The notes under the pieces were generated by a model that saw only the letters and a program-made list of their open reading frames with translations, had not been told where the DNA came from and did not search any database. Positions 16,002 through 25,200 of a stretch of DNA of 39,565 bases are shown piece by piece. The stretch covers positions 1-39,565 of the forward strand of contig BCRI01000066.1 in NCBI GenBank assembly GCA_001552515.1, in the 5' to 3' direction. Within the stretch, counting starts at the first letter, position 1. Each line of letters opens with the position of its first letter. This DNA is from Sphaerimonospora mesophila NBRC 14179 = JCM 3151. Lineage in GTDB: Bacteria; Actinomycetota; Actinomycetes; Streptosporangiales; Streptosporangiaceae. Made by a program: the position numbers and the translations under genes.

Positions 16002-16020
16002 TCGGGCGAAGTGGATCGCT

Positions 16021-16914
16021 TCACATCGCAGTCGCCCCGGCCGTCATCCAGATCAGGTCGGCGAGCTGCTCGGGAAGGCCGGGAGAGAAGTAGACATGAC
16101 CCATGCCCTCAACGATGTGCAGGTGGGCGTCCGGGATGGCGGCGGCCAATGCCTCAGCATGGGCGAGCGTGAAAAGCGGATCCTGGTCACCGTGGACGAT
16201 CGTGGTCGGGGCGGTGATCGTTGAGAGCGGTGTGTACAAGTCCGGGCCCTTCTTCCTGCCGATGAGGCCGTGGTGGGCGGCGGCGGACGGGTCGGTCGCC
16301 CTCGCCCGGCATCGCCGGAGAATCGCTTCGGCGGCCGGCTTGTCGAACGGGCGGACGTCGCCGTTCATGACCCGGAAGCCGGCCAGGTCGGCTTCCACGC
16401 CGGGCGCGGTGTCGGCCGTGCCGGCCAGGTGCCTGAGGAAGCGGGGGGTCGGTGGGGGCAGGTCATCGGGGTCGGCGGGTTCGCCGGCCATGGCGCGTCG
16501 CAGGACCGGCCCCGGGTCGTGGCTCATCACCGTGGTGGAGAGCAGGGTCAGCGAACGTACCCGGGCCGGCGCGTGTACGGCCAGCCACTGCGCGATCACG
16601 CCTCCCATCGACGCGCCGGCCACATGGGCGGACGGCAGGCCGTAGGCGTCGAGAACAGCCAGCGCGTCGGTGGCCAGGTCGGACAGACCGTACGGATGCC
16701 GGTCGACGTCGATGATGCTCGACCGGCCGGTGTCACGATGGTCGTACCGGATCACCTGCATGCCGCGGGAGACGAGGCGGTCGACCAGCGCATCGGGGTA
16801 GACGATGCCCTGGGCCGACGCACCCGCGATGAGCAGGACGGCGGGGCGGTCGGGGTGTCCGGTCCGTTCGGTCCACAGGCGCAGCGGACCGGAGCTCACG
16901 AAGGTCTCGGTCAT
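16021..16914 (-). CDS. Alpha/beta-fold hydrolase
   Basis: A 297-aa serine hydrolase. The nucleophile elbow GASMGG follows a beta-strand near residue 96, the acid is probably the Asp in VHGDQDPLF near residue 240, and the catalytic His is in EGMGHVYFSP near residue 275. A loose cap domain lies between (residues 135-215). The family acts as esterase, lactonase or haloperoxidase-like hydrolase; the substrate is not predictable. I chose ATG 16914 (MTETFVSSGPL) over 16968, since the extra 18 residues are basic and unlike the family. It is convergent with thyA, with 19 bases between the stops. Confidence 0.85.
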   Translation of the reverse strand: MTETFVSSGPLRLWTERTGHPDRPAVLLIAGASAQGIVYPDALVDRLVSRGMQVIRYDHRDTGRSSIIDVDRHPYGLSDLATDALAVLDAYGLPSAHVAGASMGGVIAQWLAVHAPARVRSLTLLSTTVMSHDPGPVLRRAMAGEPADPDDLPPPTPRFLRHLAGTADTAPGVEADLAGFRVMNGDVRPFDKPAAEAILRRCRARATDPSAAAHHGLIGRKKGPDLYTPLSTITAPTTIVHGDQDPLFTLAHAEALAAAIPDAHLHIVEGMGHVYFSPGLPEQLADLIWMTAGATAM

Positions 16915-17398
16915 GATCCGTGACAGTAGACGAGCCGGCGACAGGAGCCGACGACTTTTTCCATTCACGGGAGTGACTCACCAGCGGACGCAGCCTCATC
17001 GCAGTGCGGTCGGCGTTGACGCCACAGCCCGACGGCGAAGGCCGCCGAACGTGTGGATTTCGTGATCTGGCCGTCCGGTGGGATCGGTTCTACTCCTCGG
17101 CCGTCGCGTCGGGCTCACGCAGGGGCAGCCCCGATGGGCGTCGTCGTCGACACCACCCCGCCGGACGCGCCGACCCCCACGGTGGTCGCGCTGCCGACCG
17201 CCGGACGGCAACGGCAAGAACCACGACAGGGCCAGGGTCGTGGTCGGCGACGGCCGCTGACCACGCCCATCGACCGCCGGCCCCGGGATGCCCCCTCATC
17301 GGCCGTCCCGGGAGCCGACGACGCCGAAGCGGTTCCCCTGACCAGGGGTAAGGCCATGACGCCCGGCCCGCCCGCCGGAATCGTGGCGGGATGCCCGA
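16915..17398. other. Intergenic, no gene recognised
   Basis: A 484-base region without a convincing coding frame. GC-rich hairpins near 17240-17270 (GTGGTC/GACCAC) and 17280-17313 (CCCCGGGA/TCCCGGGA) may serve as terminators. Confidence 0.35.
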
Positions 17399-18004
17399 TC
17401 AGCTCCAGGTGGCCTTCTTGAGCACGCCGGGCAGCTCCTTGTGGTCCCACAGGTCCACCACCAGGATCTTCGAGGTCCGCAGGAACCACTCTCGCTGCGT
17501 GAACCTCACCTTCCGCCCCGAACTGCCCTGCGCCTCGCAGTAGCCGGGCCAGGCGGTGTACGTGGCCGTGTGCCCCCGCCCGACCTGCCGCAGCCCTCTC
17601 GCACCGGCCTTGTCTCCGAAAACCGTGAGGCTCATGCCTCCGAAGGGACACGACGGCTGGGCGAGCGTGGGTATGTACTGCTTCTTTCCGTTGTAGCCCC
17701 ACTGGGACAGCGTCTTGGGGCCGACCAGCCAGAAACCCCTGCAGTCGGCGTAGAAGTACTCGGGATCGGTGCAGGCACCGGTTATCACCCTGGCCGTGTC
17801 GCCGTAACGGCGCACCTTCCACGCCGACGGCATCCTCAGGTTCATCCCCCGGAAGGAGAAGGTCGTGGTCCCGCGGGCCGACTGGGCGGACACGCCCGAC
17901 GGGATCCCGGCCGGCGGCGCTCCCACGGCGGCCGAGGCGGCGGCGGGAACGGCCAGCGTGGCCGCGGTGGTCAGGACGGCCAGAACGGCAGATCGTTTCC
18001 TCAT
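17399..18004 (-). CDS. Secreted protein of unknown function with paired cysteines
   Basis: A 201-aa protein with a clear signal peptide (MRKRSAVLAVLTTAATLAVPAAASA, cleaved before AVGAPP). The mature part contains four or five Cys in CTDPEYFYADCRGFW, SCPFGG and GYCEAQG, likely to form disulfides outside the cell. It ends KKATWS. I know no family for it. The ATG 18004 is preferred to an upstream in-frame ATG at 18097, as the signal peptide begins there. It is transcribed alone, downstream of the ABC operon and behind that operon's terminator. Confidence 0.7.
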   Translation of the reverse strand: MRKRSAVLAVLTTAATLAVPAAASAAVGAPPAGIPSGVSAQSARGTTTFSFRGMNLRMPSAWKVRRYGDTARVITGACTDPEYFYADCRGFWLVGPKTLSQWGYNGKKQYIPTLAQPSCPFGGMSLTVFGDKAGARGLRQVGRGHTATYTAWPGYCEAQGSSGRKVRFTQREWFLRTSKILVVDLWDHKELPGVLKKATWS

Positions 18005-18122
18005 GCCCCGGAAGCTACCGATCAAGACTTGCGAGTCACTTGAGGGTGAGCAGCAGCGTGAGTGGAATCGCCTCGACGGAAGAAGTTCCCAGGGCACCTC
18101 GTCGGGGAGGAGAAGGGCGGCG

Positions 18123-18158
18123 GCCGCCGTACCGAACAGGTGAGTTCGGTACGGCGGC
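18123..18158 (-). terminator. Strong terminator of the ABC/FtsX operon
   Basis: GCCGCCGTACCGAAC (18123-18137) pairs perfectly with GTTCGGTACGGCGGC (18144-18158) around AGGTGA. The 15-bp stem lies 22 bases beyond the FtsX stop. Confidence 0.85.
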
Positions 18159-18179
18159 GCCCCCGGAGGGCGTGTCCCG

Positions 18180-20720
18180 TCAGGTCGCGGCGACAGCCGT
18201 CAGCACGTCCAGCTTCGCGGCACGACGCGCGGGCAGCAGTCCGGCCAGCAGTCCGGCGACGACGGCCACGGCGACGACGGCCAGGAGCCGGCCCACGGGC
18301 AGCACCAGCGGAGCGTCGATGGTGCTGCCGAGCGCCGCGACCGTCCCGGCCGCGAAGGCGATGCCCATGCCGACGCCGAGGATGATCGCCAGGACCGTGA
18401 TGAACACCGCCTCGCCGCGGATCATCCAGCGCAGCTGGCGGGCGGTCATGCCGACCGCGCGCAGCAGCCCGATCTCACGGGTGCGCTCGATGATCGACAG
18501 GGCGAGGGTGTTCGTGATGCCCATCAGGGCGATCAGGATGGTGAGCGTCAGCAGGGCGGTCACCATCCCGAGGACCTGGTCGATCATGAGGGTCCGCCCG
18601 GCGACCGCCGCGGCCTGGTCGCGCAGCTGAGCGGTCGGGTGGTCGGCGAGGACGCCGTTGATCGCCTTCTTCGCCACGGCGGCGCCGACGCCGGGGGCGA
18701 TCTTCACGAAGACGCTTGCGTCGACGTGCTCCCGGTAGTTCTTCGAGAACGTCTCCAGCGAGATCAGGTAGTCGGTGGACAGGGCGTGCGCGTCACGGTC
18801 GAGCACGAGACCGACGATCGGGAGGCGCTGGGTCCCGGTGCGCGAGAACGTCATCGGCAGGCTGTCGCCGACGGAGAGATGCCGCTGCCGGGCGACGCTC
18901 TCGGCCAGGATGACGCCCCCGCCGGAGAGCGCGTCCAGGCTGCCCGCGACCATGTGCGGGGAGGCGACCCGGGGCAGTGTCACCGGGTCCACGGCGGTGA
19001 GGGCCCTCGTGGCCTGGCCGTCCTTCCAGTGGCCGTAGCGCAGGCGGGAGGCCACCGCGACCTCGGGCAGCTCGCTGACGTGGTGGTGCACGTGGTGGGA
19101 CAGACCGCCGAGCATCTCGTTGCGTGCGCTCTCGATGACGTAGTCGGCGGAGATCACCTCTTTGTACGACTGCGCGATCGAGGCCTTGACGGAGGTGGCC
19201 AGCACGGTCATGAAACTGATCAGGGCGAGGCCGACCGCCAGGGACAGCGCGGTGGCCGAGGTACGCCGTGGGGACCGGGCAGCGGACTCGCGGGCCAGCC
19301 GGCCGGGGACTCCGGCGAGGTCCAGCGGCCGTCCGATGAACCGGGCCAGGGCCGGAGCGACCGCCGGACCCAGCAGGACGAGCCCCACGATGACGCTCAG
19401 CGCGGCCGCGCCGACTGGGGCGATCATGCCGGCCGACGGCCGTACGGCGATGACGGCGGCCAGTCCGGCGACGCCGAGCACGGTCGCGAGCGATCCGATG
19501 ACCGTACGGCCCCGCCCCCCGGCGGCCGGTGCGGACGACCGGCGCATCGCCTCGACCGGGGCCACGGAGGCGGCACGGCGGGCCGGCCCGATCGCGGAGG
19601 TGACGGTGACGCCGATGCCGATGGCAAGGGCGACGATCACGGTACGGGGTTCCACGATGAGGGAGCCGTCGGGCAGGGTGATGCCGAAGGCCCCGGTGAG
19701 GCCGCGCAGTCCGGCCGCGGCGGCGACGCCGAGGCCGACCCCCGCGATCGACGCGGCGATCCCCACCAGGAGTGCCTCTCCGAGCACGGATCGGAGGACC
19801 TGACCGCCGGTGGCGCCGGCGGCGCGCAGGACGGCCAGTTCACGCGTGCGCTGGGTGATGACGATCGAGAAGGTGTTGGCGATCAGGAACGCGCCGACGA
19901 GCAGGGCCGCCGCCGCGAGGGCGAGCAGCATGAGCTGCAGGTATCCGACCTGGGTCTTCGCCGCCTCCGCGCTCGACGCGGCGATGTCGCGGCCGGTGGT
20001 GACCGCGTATCCGGTCCCGAGCGCGGTGGCGACGCGGTCCTGCAACCGCTGGGGGTCGAGGCCGTCGGCGGCGATGACGGCGACCTCGGTGACCCCGTCG
20101 CCCAGCCCGAGCAGGCGCTGCGCCGTGGGGAGGTCGACGAGCCCCACCGTGCTGTCGGGCAGGCCGGGGCTGCCGCCGAATCCGGCCAGCCCCACCACCC
20201 GCAGCCGCGCCGTGCTCTCCGCCTGGATGGTGATGGTGTCACCCACGTCGATGTGGTGACCGCCGGCGGTAGCGGCGTCGATCACCACCTCGTCGTCGGC
20301 GGCCGGCGGACGGCCGGCCCGCAGAGTGAACGCCCCGATCGGGGCGGGCTCCCAGGACATCAGCAGCGAGGGACCGGAGGGGACGATCGCCTTGCCGTCG
20401 GTGCGGAGCAGCCCGCTGCCCCGGACGACGGGACGGGCGGCCGCCACGCCGGGCACCGCGCCGATCCGGTCGACGGCCACGGAGGGCAGCGGGTCGCGCT
20501 CGACCTCCACGCCCATGGCCGAGTCGAAGGCCGCTGCGTCGCGCACGACCAGATCGACCCCGGCGGAGGCCGTACGGAACTGGTCGTCGAGCAGCCGCTG
20601 CGAGGTGTCGGTGAGCACCAGGCTGCCGGTCACGAAGGTGACCCCGAGGATCACGGCGATCAGGGTCAGCGCCAGCCTGGCGCGGTGTGCGAGAGCGTTG
20701 CGGAGGGCCAGACGCCACAT
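18180..20720 (-). CDS. FtsX-like ABC transporter permease
   Basis: An 846-aa permease of the MacB/LolE/FtsX class: one N-terminal helix (residues 14-35), an extracytoplasmic domain, a three-helix FtsX domain near residues 255-370 (ANTFSIVITQRTRELAVLRAAGATGGQVL), another helix group near 410-480, a second extracytoplasmic domain and the closing three-helix FtsX domain near 710-840 (TNTLALSIIERTREIGLLRAVGMTARQL). Such permeases with a dedicated ATPase act on peptides, lipoproteins, cell-wall enzymes or antimicrobial peptides rather than importing nutrients. The ATG 20720 (MWRLALRN) is the family-like start; a GTG at 20729 overlaps the ATPase stop as GTGA and would add three residues, indicating translational coupling. 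Position at the end of the operon suggests co-expression with the small peptide. Confidence 0.88.
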   Translation of the reverse strand: MWRLALRNALAHRARLALTLIAVILGVTFVTGSLVLTDTSQRLLDDQFRTASAGVDLVVRDAAAFDSAMGVEVERDPLPSVAVDRIGAVPGVAAARPVVRGSGLLRTDGKAIVPSGPSLLMSWEPAPIGAFTLRAGRPPAADDEVVIDAATAGGHHIDVGDTITIQAESTARLRVVGLAGFGGSPGLPDSTVGLVDLPTAQRLLGLGDGVTEVAVIAADGLDPQRLQDRVATALGTGYAVTTGRDIAASSAEAAKTQVGYLQLMLLALAAAALLVGAFLIANTFSIVITQRTRELAVLRAAGATGGQVLRSVLGEALLVGIAASIAGVGLGVAAAAGLRGLTGAFGITLPDGSLIVEPRTVIVALAIGIGVTVTSAIGPARRAASVAPVEAMRRSSAPAAGGRGRTVIGSLATVLGVAGLAAVIAVRPSAGMIAPVGAAALSVIVGLVLLGPAVAPALARFIGRPLDLAGVPGRLARESAARSPRRTSATALSLAVGLALISFMTVLATSVKASIAQSYKEVISADYVIESARNEMLGGLSHHVHHHVSELPEVAVASRLRYGHWKDGQATRALTAVDPVTLPRVASPHMVAGSLDALSGGGVILAESVARQRHLSVGDSLPMTFSRTGTQRLPIVGLVLDRDAHALSTDYLISLETFSKNYREHVDASVFVKIAPGVGAAVAKKAINGVLADHPTAQLRDQAAAVAGRTLMIDQVLGMVTALLTLTILIALMGITNTLALSIIERTREIGLLRAVGMTARQLRWMIRGEAVFITVLAIILGVGMGIAFAAGTVAALGSTIDAPLVLPVGRLLAVVAVAVVAGLLAGLLPARRAAKLDVLTAVAAT

Positions 20721-20725
20721 CGGGA

Positions 20726-21526
20726 TCACTTCTCCTCGTCGAGCGCGGACGCGGGAGCCGAGGTGTCCAGGCTCGCCATGCGGGACAGGATGGCCGGTAC
20801 GGCAGGCGCGGTCAGCTCGTCGACGATCCGCCCGTCGGCGAGGAACACCAGGCGATCGGCGTACGCGGCGGCGTTCGGGTCGTGGGTGACCATCACGATG
20901 GTCTGGCCCAGCTCGCGGGCGGCGCGGCGCAGGAAGCCCAGCAGCGCTTCCCCCGCGCGCGAGTCGAGGTTGCCGGTCGGTTCGTCGGCGAACACGATCT
21001 CGGGCCGGGCGGCCAGGGCACGCGCCACCGCGACGCGCTGCTGCTGGCCGCCGGACAGCTCGGTCGGACGGTGCCGCAGCCGGTCGGCCAGCCCGAGGAT
21101 GGCGACGAGCTCGTCGATCCACTCCTGGTCCGGCCGCCGTCCGGCGAGGGTGAGCGGCAGCGCGATGTTCTCCGCCGCGGTCAGGGTCGGCACGAGATTG
21201 AAGCTCTGGAACACGAAGCCGACGCGCTCACGGCGCAGCAGCGTGCGCTGCCGCTCGCCGAGCCCGCTCAGGTCCGTGTCGCCGAGCAGCACCTGGCCTC
21301 CGTCGATCGTGTCGAGCCCGGCCAGGGCGTGCATCAATGTGGATTTGCCGGAGCCGGACGGCCCCATCACGGCGGTGAACCGGCCGGCCGGGATCGACAG
21401 GGTGGCGCCGTTCAGCGCGCGGACGGCCGTGTCGCCACGGCCGTAGATCTTGACGACATCACGCGCCTGTGCCGCGATGACCGATTCGGTGGGGGACGCT
21501 CGGTGGAGGGTGACGCCGATGGACAT
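20726..21526 (-). CDS. ABC transporter ATP-binding protein (MacB/LolD class)
   Basis: A 266-aa ATPase partner of the FtsX permease. Walker A GPSGSGKST near residue 56, Q-loop FVFQSFNLVPTLTA, signature LSGGQQQRVAVARAL, Walker B IVFADEPTGNLD and H-loop VMVTHDPNAAAYADR are intact. The start is ATG 21526, preceded by GAGGAG (21533-21538). The stop overlaps the next gene's possible GTG. The operon probably begins at the 53-aa peptide gene; 68 bases separate the two. Confidence 0.92.
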   Translation of the reverse strand: MSIGVTLHRASPTESVIAAQARDVVKIYGRGDTAVRALNGATLSIPAGRFTAVMGPSGSGKSTLMHALAGLDTIDGGQVLLGDTDLSGLGERQRTLLRRERVGFVFQSFNLVPTLTAAENIALPLTLAGRRPDQEWIDELVAILGLADRLRHRPTELSGGQQQRVAVARALAARPEIVFADEPTGNLDSRAGEALLGFLRRAARELGQTIVMVTHDPNAAAYADRLVFLADGRIVDELTAPAVPAILSRMASLDTSAPASALDEEK

Positions 21527-21594
21527 GTGAAGCTCCTCGGTCGAGGGAGTGAAGTAAGGAAGGAGTGGGTGGGGACACGCGGAGAAAGGGCGGT

Positions 21595-21756
21595 TCAGAA
21601 GGGGTCGGGACCGACGCGTCGGCGAGCCGCCCTGCGGGCCGCGCGGGCGGCGGCGCACGAGCGCCGGACGACGGCGGCCTGACGACGGCTCTCGGCCTCG
21701 CGCAGCAGCTCGGCGTGCCTCAGCAGGATCAGCTCGGTCATGAGGTTGAAAGGCAC
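21595..21756 (-). CDS. Small basic hypothetical protein (53 aa) at the head of the ABC operon
   Basis: GTG 21756 with GAGGAG six bases upstream opens a 53-residue frame: MPFNLMTELILLRHAELLREAESRR, then an Arg/Ala-rich tail ending RRRVGPDPF. The first half is a predicted amphipathic helix. It has no signal peptide. Short helical Arg/Glu-rich proteins of this sort are seen near ABC transporter and regulator genes in actinomycetes; the function is unknown. It is the first gene after the GGCCAG/GGACAG repeats and may be an accessory or cargo of the ABC pair. Confidence 0.6.
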   Translation of the reverse strand: MPFNLMTELILLRHAELLREAESRRQAAVVRRSCAAARAARRAARRRVGPDPF

Positions 21757-21807
21757 GGTGTGCTCCTCGGTCCAGATCGGGTGTGACACGAGGAGCGTCG
21801 CGGGCGG

Positions 21808-21912
21808 CGCTGTCCGCCGGCTGGCCGCGAACTGGCCGTGCACTGGCCCGCCCGCCGACGGTGTCCGTACGACCCAGCGCTGCCGGACAGCGGACGGACA
21901 GCGGACCGTCAG
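21808..21912. promoter_or_regulatory. Divergent promoter region with 11-bp tandem hexamer repeats (SARP-type)
   Basis: Towards the minus-strand operon, CTGTCC/CTGGCC hexamers (GGACAG/GGCCAG read on the minus strand) begin at 21810, 21821, 21832 and 21843, exactly 11 bases apart. Towards the plus-strand gene, GGACAG begins at 21885 and 21896, followed by CGTCAG at 21907, again 11 apart. Direct repeats on one helical face, oriented with the gene, are the hallmark of SARP binding. CAACCT (21923-21928) is a possible -10. Confidence 0.65.
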
Positions 21913-21964
21913 CGTGCCCGGGCAACCTGGTCGCATGGCAGAGGGGAGCCGTCAAGAGGCGGGC

Positions 21965-22204
21965 ATGTTGACCGTATCCGTACGAGCCAGGCTGTGCCGG
22001 CGGTGCGTCCGCGCGGTCAGCCGCCTGGTCAGGGATGTTCCGGGCGTGGTGTCGTTCGAGGTCGACGCCGCGCGGGGCCTCCTGCTGGTCCAGGGAGACG
22101 TGGACGAGCGGGAACTCCTGGACGCACTGGGATCAGCGGTGTGTCTCGGCGATGGGAACTGCACGGGGTGCTCCGGCAGGGGATGCACCAGGGGGTTTCC
22201 CTAG
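21965..22204 (+). CDS. Small HMA-like CxxC protein with Cys-rich tail
   Basis: A 79-aa protein with the heavy-metal-associated fold pattern: MLTVSVRARLCRRCVRAVSRLVRDVPGVVSFEVD, where CRRC replaces the usual GMTCxxC, then GLLLVQGDVDERELLDALGSAV, and a tail with four more Cys (CLGDGNCTGCSGRGC). This is seen in the sequence; metal binding is inferred. Start ATG 21965 has AAGAGG at a 5-base distance. ATG 21935 in frame, which lies where a leaderless transcript from CAACCT would begin, is the alternative and adds 10 residues. It shares the divergent SARP-type promoter with the ABC operon and ends 93 bases before the convergent regulator gene. Confidence 0.65.
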   Translation: MLTVSVRARLCRRCVRAVSRLVRDVPGVVSFEVDAARGLLLVQGDVDERELLDALGSAVCLGDGNCTGCSGRGCTRGFP

Positions 22205-22297
22205 AGCGGCGGCCAGGTAACCGATGTCCGCGGGTGGAGGGACCGAAGCCGCAGAACACCGGTGACATTACGTGACGGATGCTCTGGAGCGGCGCCT

Positions 22298-25200
22298 TCA
22301 CCGGGTCGCCGTGGGATCGGCAGCCGGCGAGTCGGCTGTCAGTGCCGCGCGGCGTGCCCGCTCGGCCTCGTCGGGCCGGCCCACGGCCTCGGCGCAGTCG
22401 GCCATGAGCGACCACAGGCGTGCCCTGGCCCACGGGAACTCGCGCTCCTCCAGCAGCGTCAGCGCCCGGCGACATTCGTCGTAGGCGAGCATGCCGCCGC
22501 CGCGTGCGTGGGCGATGCGGGCGCGGCCCCACGCGGCCCAGGCCTGGCAGCGCGGATTGCGTGCCCGCCGCGCGACCTCGTCCGCCTCGTTGAGCACGGC
22601 GGCGGTCTCGCCGTCCGTGTCGTCGCCCTCCCTCAAATCGAGCTGTGTGTGCGCCAGTTGGACCAGGGCAAAGGCCAGCCCGTGCGGGGACCCCAGCCGG
22701 CGGGTATCGTCGACGGCTTCCTCCAGTGCGGCGCACGCCTCCGCATGGCGCCCGGACTCGCGCAGGGCGACACCGAGGTGCGCCAGGATCGCGTTGCCCA
22801 TCATCAGATCACCGCTGGACCGGATGAGGTCGAGGCTGTGCCCCCACTGGTGGACCGACTCCTCGAACTCGGCCAGCCGCAGGGACAGCGTGGCTTCGAC
22901 ATAGTGGGTCATCGCCTGCCACCAGCCGTCGTCGGAGTCGCCCAGCTCGTCGCGACTTCTCACGATCATGCGCCGATACCTGTCGGCGTCTCCGCCGTAC
23001 TGGCCGGCCCAGGCCACGATGAGACGAGAGACGGCGGCGTTGCGGTGATCGCCCATCTCTTCGAAGAACGCGAGGCTCTCCTCGGCGGCCGCCTGCGAGC
23101 TCGGGGTCGGGTAGTAGACGCTGAGCGTCCCGATGCCCTGCAGGGCGAGAGCCCGGGCCGTGGCCGACCCGCCGCCGGTCTCCAGCAGCGCGGTCAGCGC
23201 CCGGGTGCCCTCGTGGCGGAGGCCGTAGCTCCAGAACCAGAGGAGCGCGCCCGCGAGCCGGAACCCGATCTCGACGGCGTCCCGGTCGCCGGACTCCCCG
23301 GATCGACCCTGGTCGCCGGCCTCGCCGGACTCCACGGACCTGCCGACTTCCAGGGCATGGTCCAGCGCGGCCCGGAAGTTGTCGTGCTCCTCGGTCAGCC
23401 GCGACCACACGAGCTCCCGCGAGCGGACCTGCGGGCCGTACTCCTCGGCCAGCCGCAGATAGTGGTCCAGATGCCGGTCATGGCAGGTGGCCGCCTCACC
23501 GGCCTCCTCCAGCCGGGCCCGGGCGTACTCGTGCACCGTGACGAGCAGCCGGAACCGCCCGCAGGCCGGGTCGGGCACCACGAGGGACCGGTCGACCAGG
23601 CGGAACAGCAGGTCGAGCACCTCGTCGGAGGCGATGCCGGCGAAGGAGCAGACCTCCTCCGCCGCCTCCACGGTCCAGCCGCCCCGGAACACCGCGAGCC
23701 TGCGCAGCAGGCGGCGCTCGGCGTCGGACAGCAGGTCGTGACTCCAGTCCAGGGTGGCCCGCAGCGTGCGGTGGCGTGCCTCGCTCGTGCGCGGTCCCGC
23801 CGTCAGCAGCGAGAACCTGTCGCGCAGCCGCGCCGCGATGTCGGCGGCGGACAGCGCCTTGATCCGCGCCGCCGCCAGTTCGATGGCCAGCGGCATGCCG
23901 TCGAGCCGTCGGCAGATGGACGCCACCACGGGCGCCGTCTCGGCGTCCAGGACGAAGGTGGGACGCACGGCCCGGGCCCGGTCGAGGAACAGTCGTACGG
24001 CCGGGGCCGCCGAGATCGTCGCGGCCGATGCCTCGGTCTCCTCGGGCACGGCGAGCGGGCCGACGGCCACCTGGACCTCGCCGGGGATGGCCAGCGCCTC
24101 CCGGCTGGTCGCCAGCACCCGCAGCCCGGGACAGCGCCCGACCAGTCGTTCTATCAGAGCGGCCACGTCGTCGATGACGTGCTCGCAGTTGTCCACGACG
24201 AGCAGGGTGCGGCCGAGCCCGAGATGCTCGGCGATCGTCTCGGCCGCATCCGCCCCGGGCCCGCCGCTCATCAGGCCCAGTTCCGAGGTGAAGGTCTCCG
24301 CTGTCCCGGCGCCGGCCTCCAGCCCGGCCAGGCGGACCAGGTGGACCCGGTCGGTGAGCGTGTCGTCGGCGCCGCGGGCGATCTCCAGCGCCAGCGTCGT
24401 CTTGCCGACGCCGCCGGGGCCGGTCAGCGTCACCACTCGCGCCTCGCGTAACCGCCGCAGCGCCGTGCCCATGTCGTCGTCCCGGCCGATCACCGAGGTC
24501 AGCCGCTGGGGTAGCCCGTCGCCGCGGCCCGCGGCCGTACGTGCTCCGCCCTCCGCCCGTGCCGCCGGGGAGGCAGCCGGCGCCGGGGCGGGTGACGTCC
24601 GAGCGGGTGGCGCGGGTTGTACGGCGGTCGCGGGCACGGCCGGTGCCGTACCGGCCGGGCGGCCTGACGGCACCTGCTGGCGCAGGATGGCCTCGGCCAG
24701 TGCCTGGAGCTCCGGCGCCGGGTCGATCCCGAGCTCGTCGGCCAGGTGGTGGCGCAGCGCCTGATAGGCGGCGAGCGCCCCGGCCTGGCGCCCGCTTCGG
24801 TAGAGCGCGAGCATCAGCAGCCGGTGCAGCCGCTCGCGCAGCGGGTTGTCCGCCACCAGCCGTTCGAGGTCGGCGACGGCTTCGGCATGCCGGCCGGTTT
24901 CCAGCAGGAGTTCGAGCCGGTCCTCGACGGCGCCCAGCCGCAGCTCGTCCAGGCGTGCGCTGTCCGCCAGCGCCCAGTCGGTCTCCCCCACGTCGGCCAG
25001 CGCCGGGCCACGCCACAGCCGCAGGGCCTCGTCGAGACGGTCGAGCGCCGGGCCGGCCAGGCCGCTCGCCGCGGCCCTGCGCGCCTCACCCACCAGCTGT
25101 TCGAACCGGTACGCGTCGACGGCCTCGGCGGGGACGGCCAGCAGGTAGCCGGGCGCCCTGGTGACCAGGACGTCCCCGCCGACACCCGCGGCCACGAGGG

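Noticed and set aside
20721-21122. Extension of the FtsX permease to an ATG at 21122
   Set aside because: The extension is the ATPase gene read in another frame; the permease starts at 20720 or 20729.
18639-21446. 935-codon plus-strand frame over the FtsX/ABC genes
   Set aside because: Antisense shadow of convincing ABC transporter genes; Gly/Asp/Arg-rich with no domain.
22262-24451. 729-codon plus-strand frame inside the SARP gene
   Set aside because: Antisense shadow without recognisable motifs.
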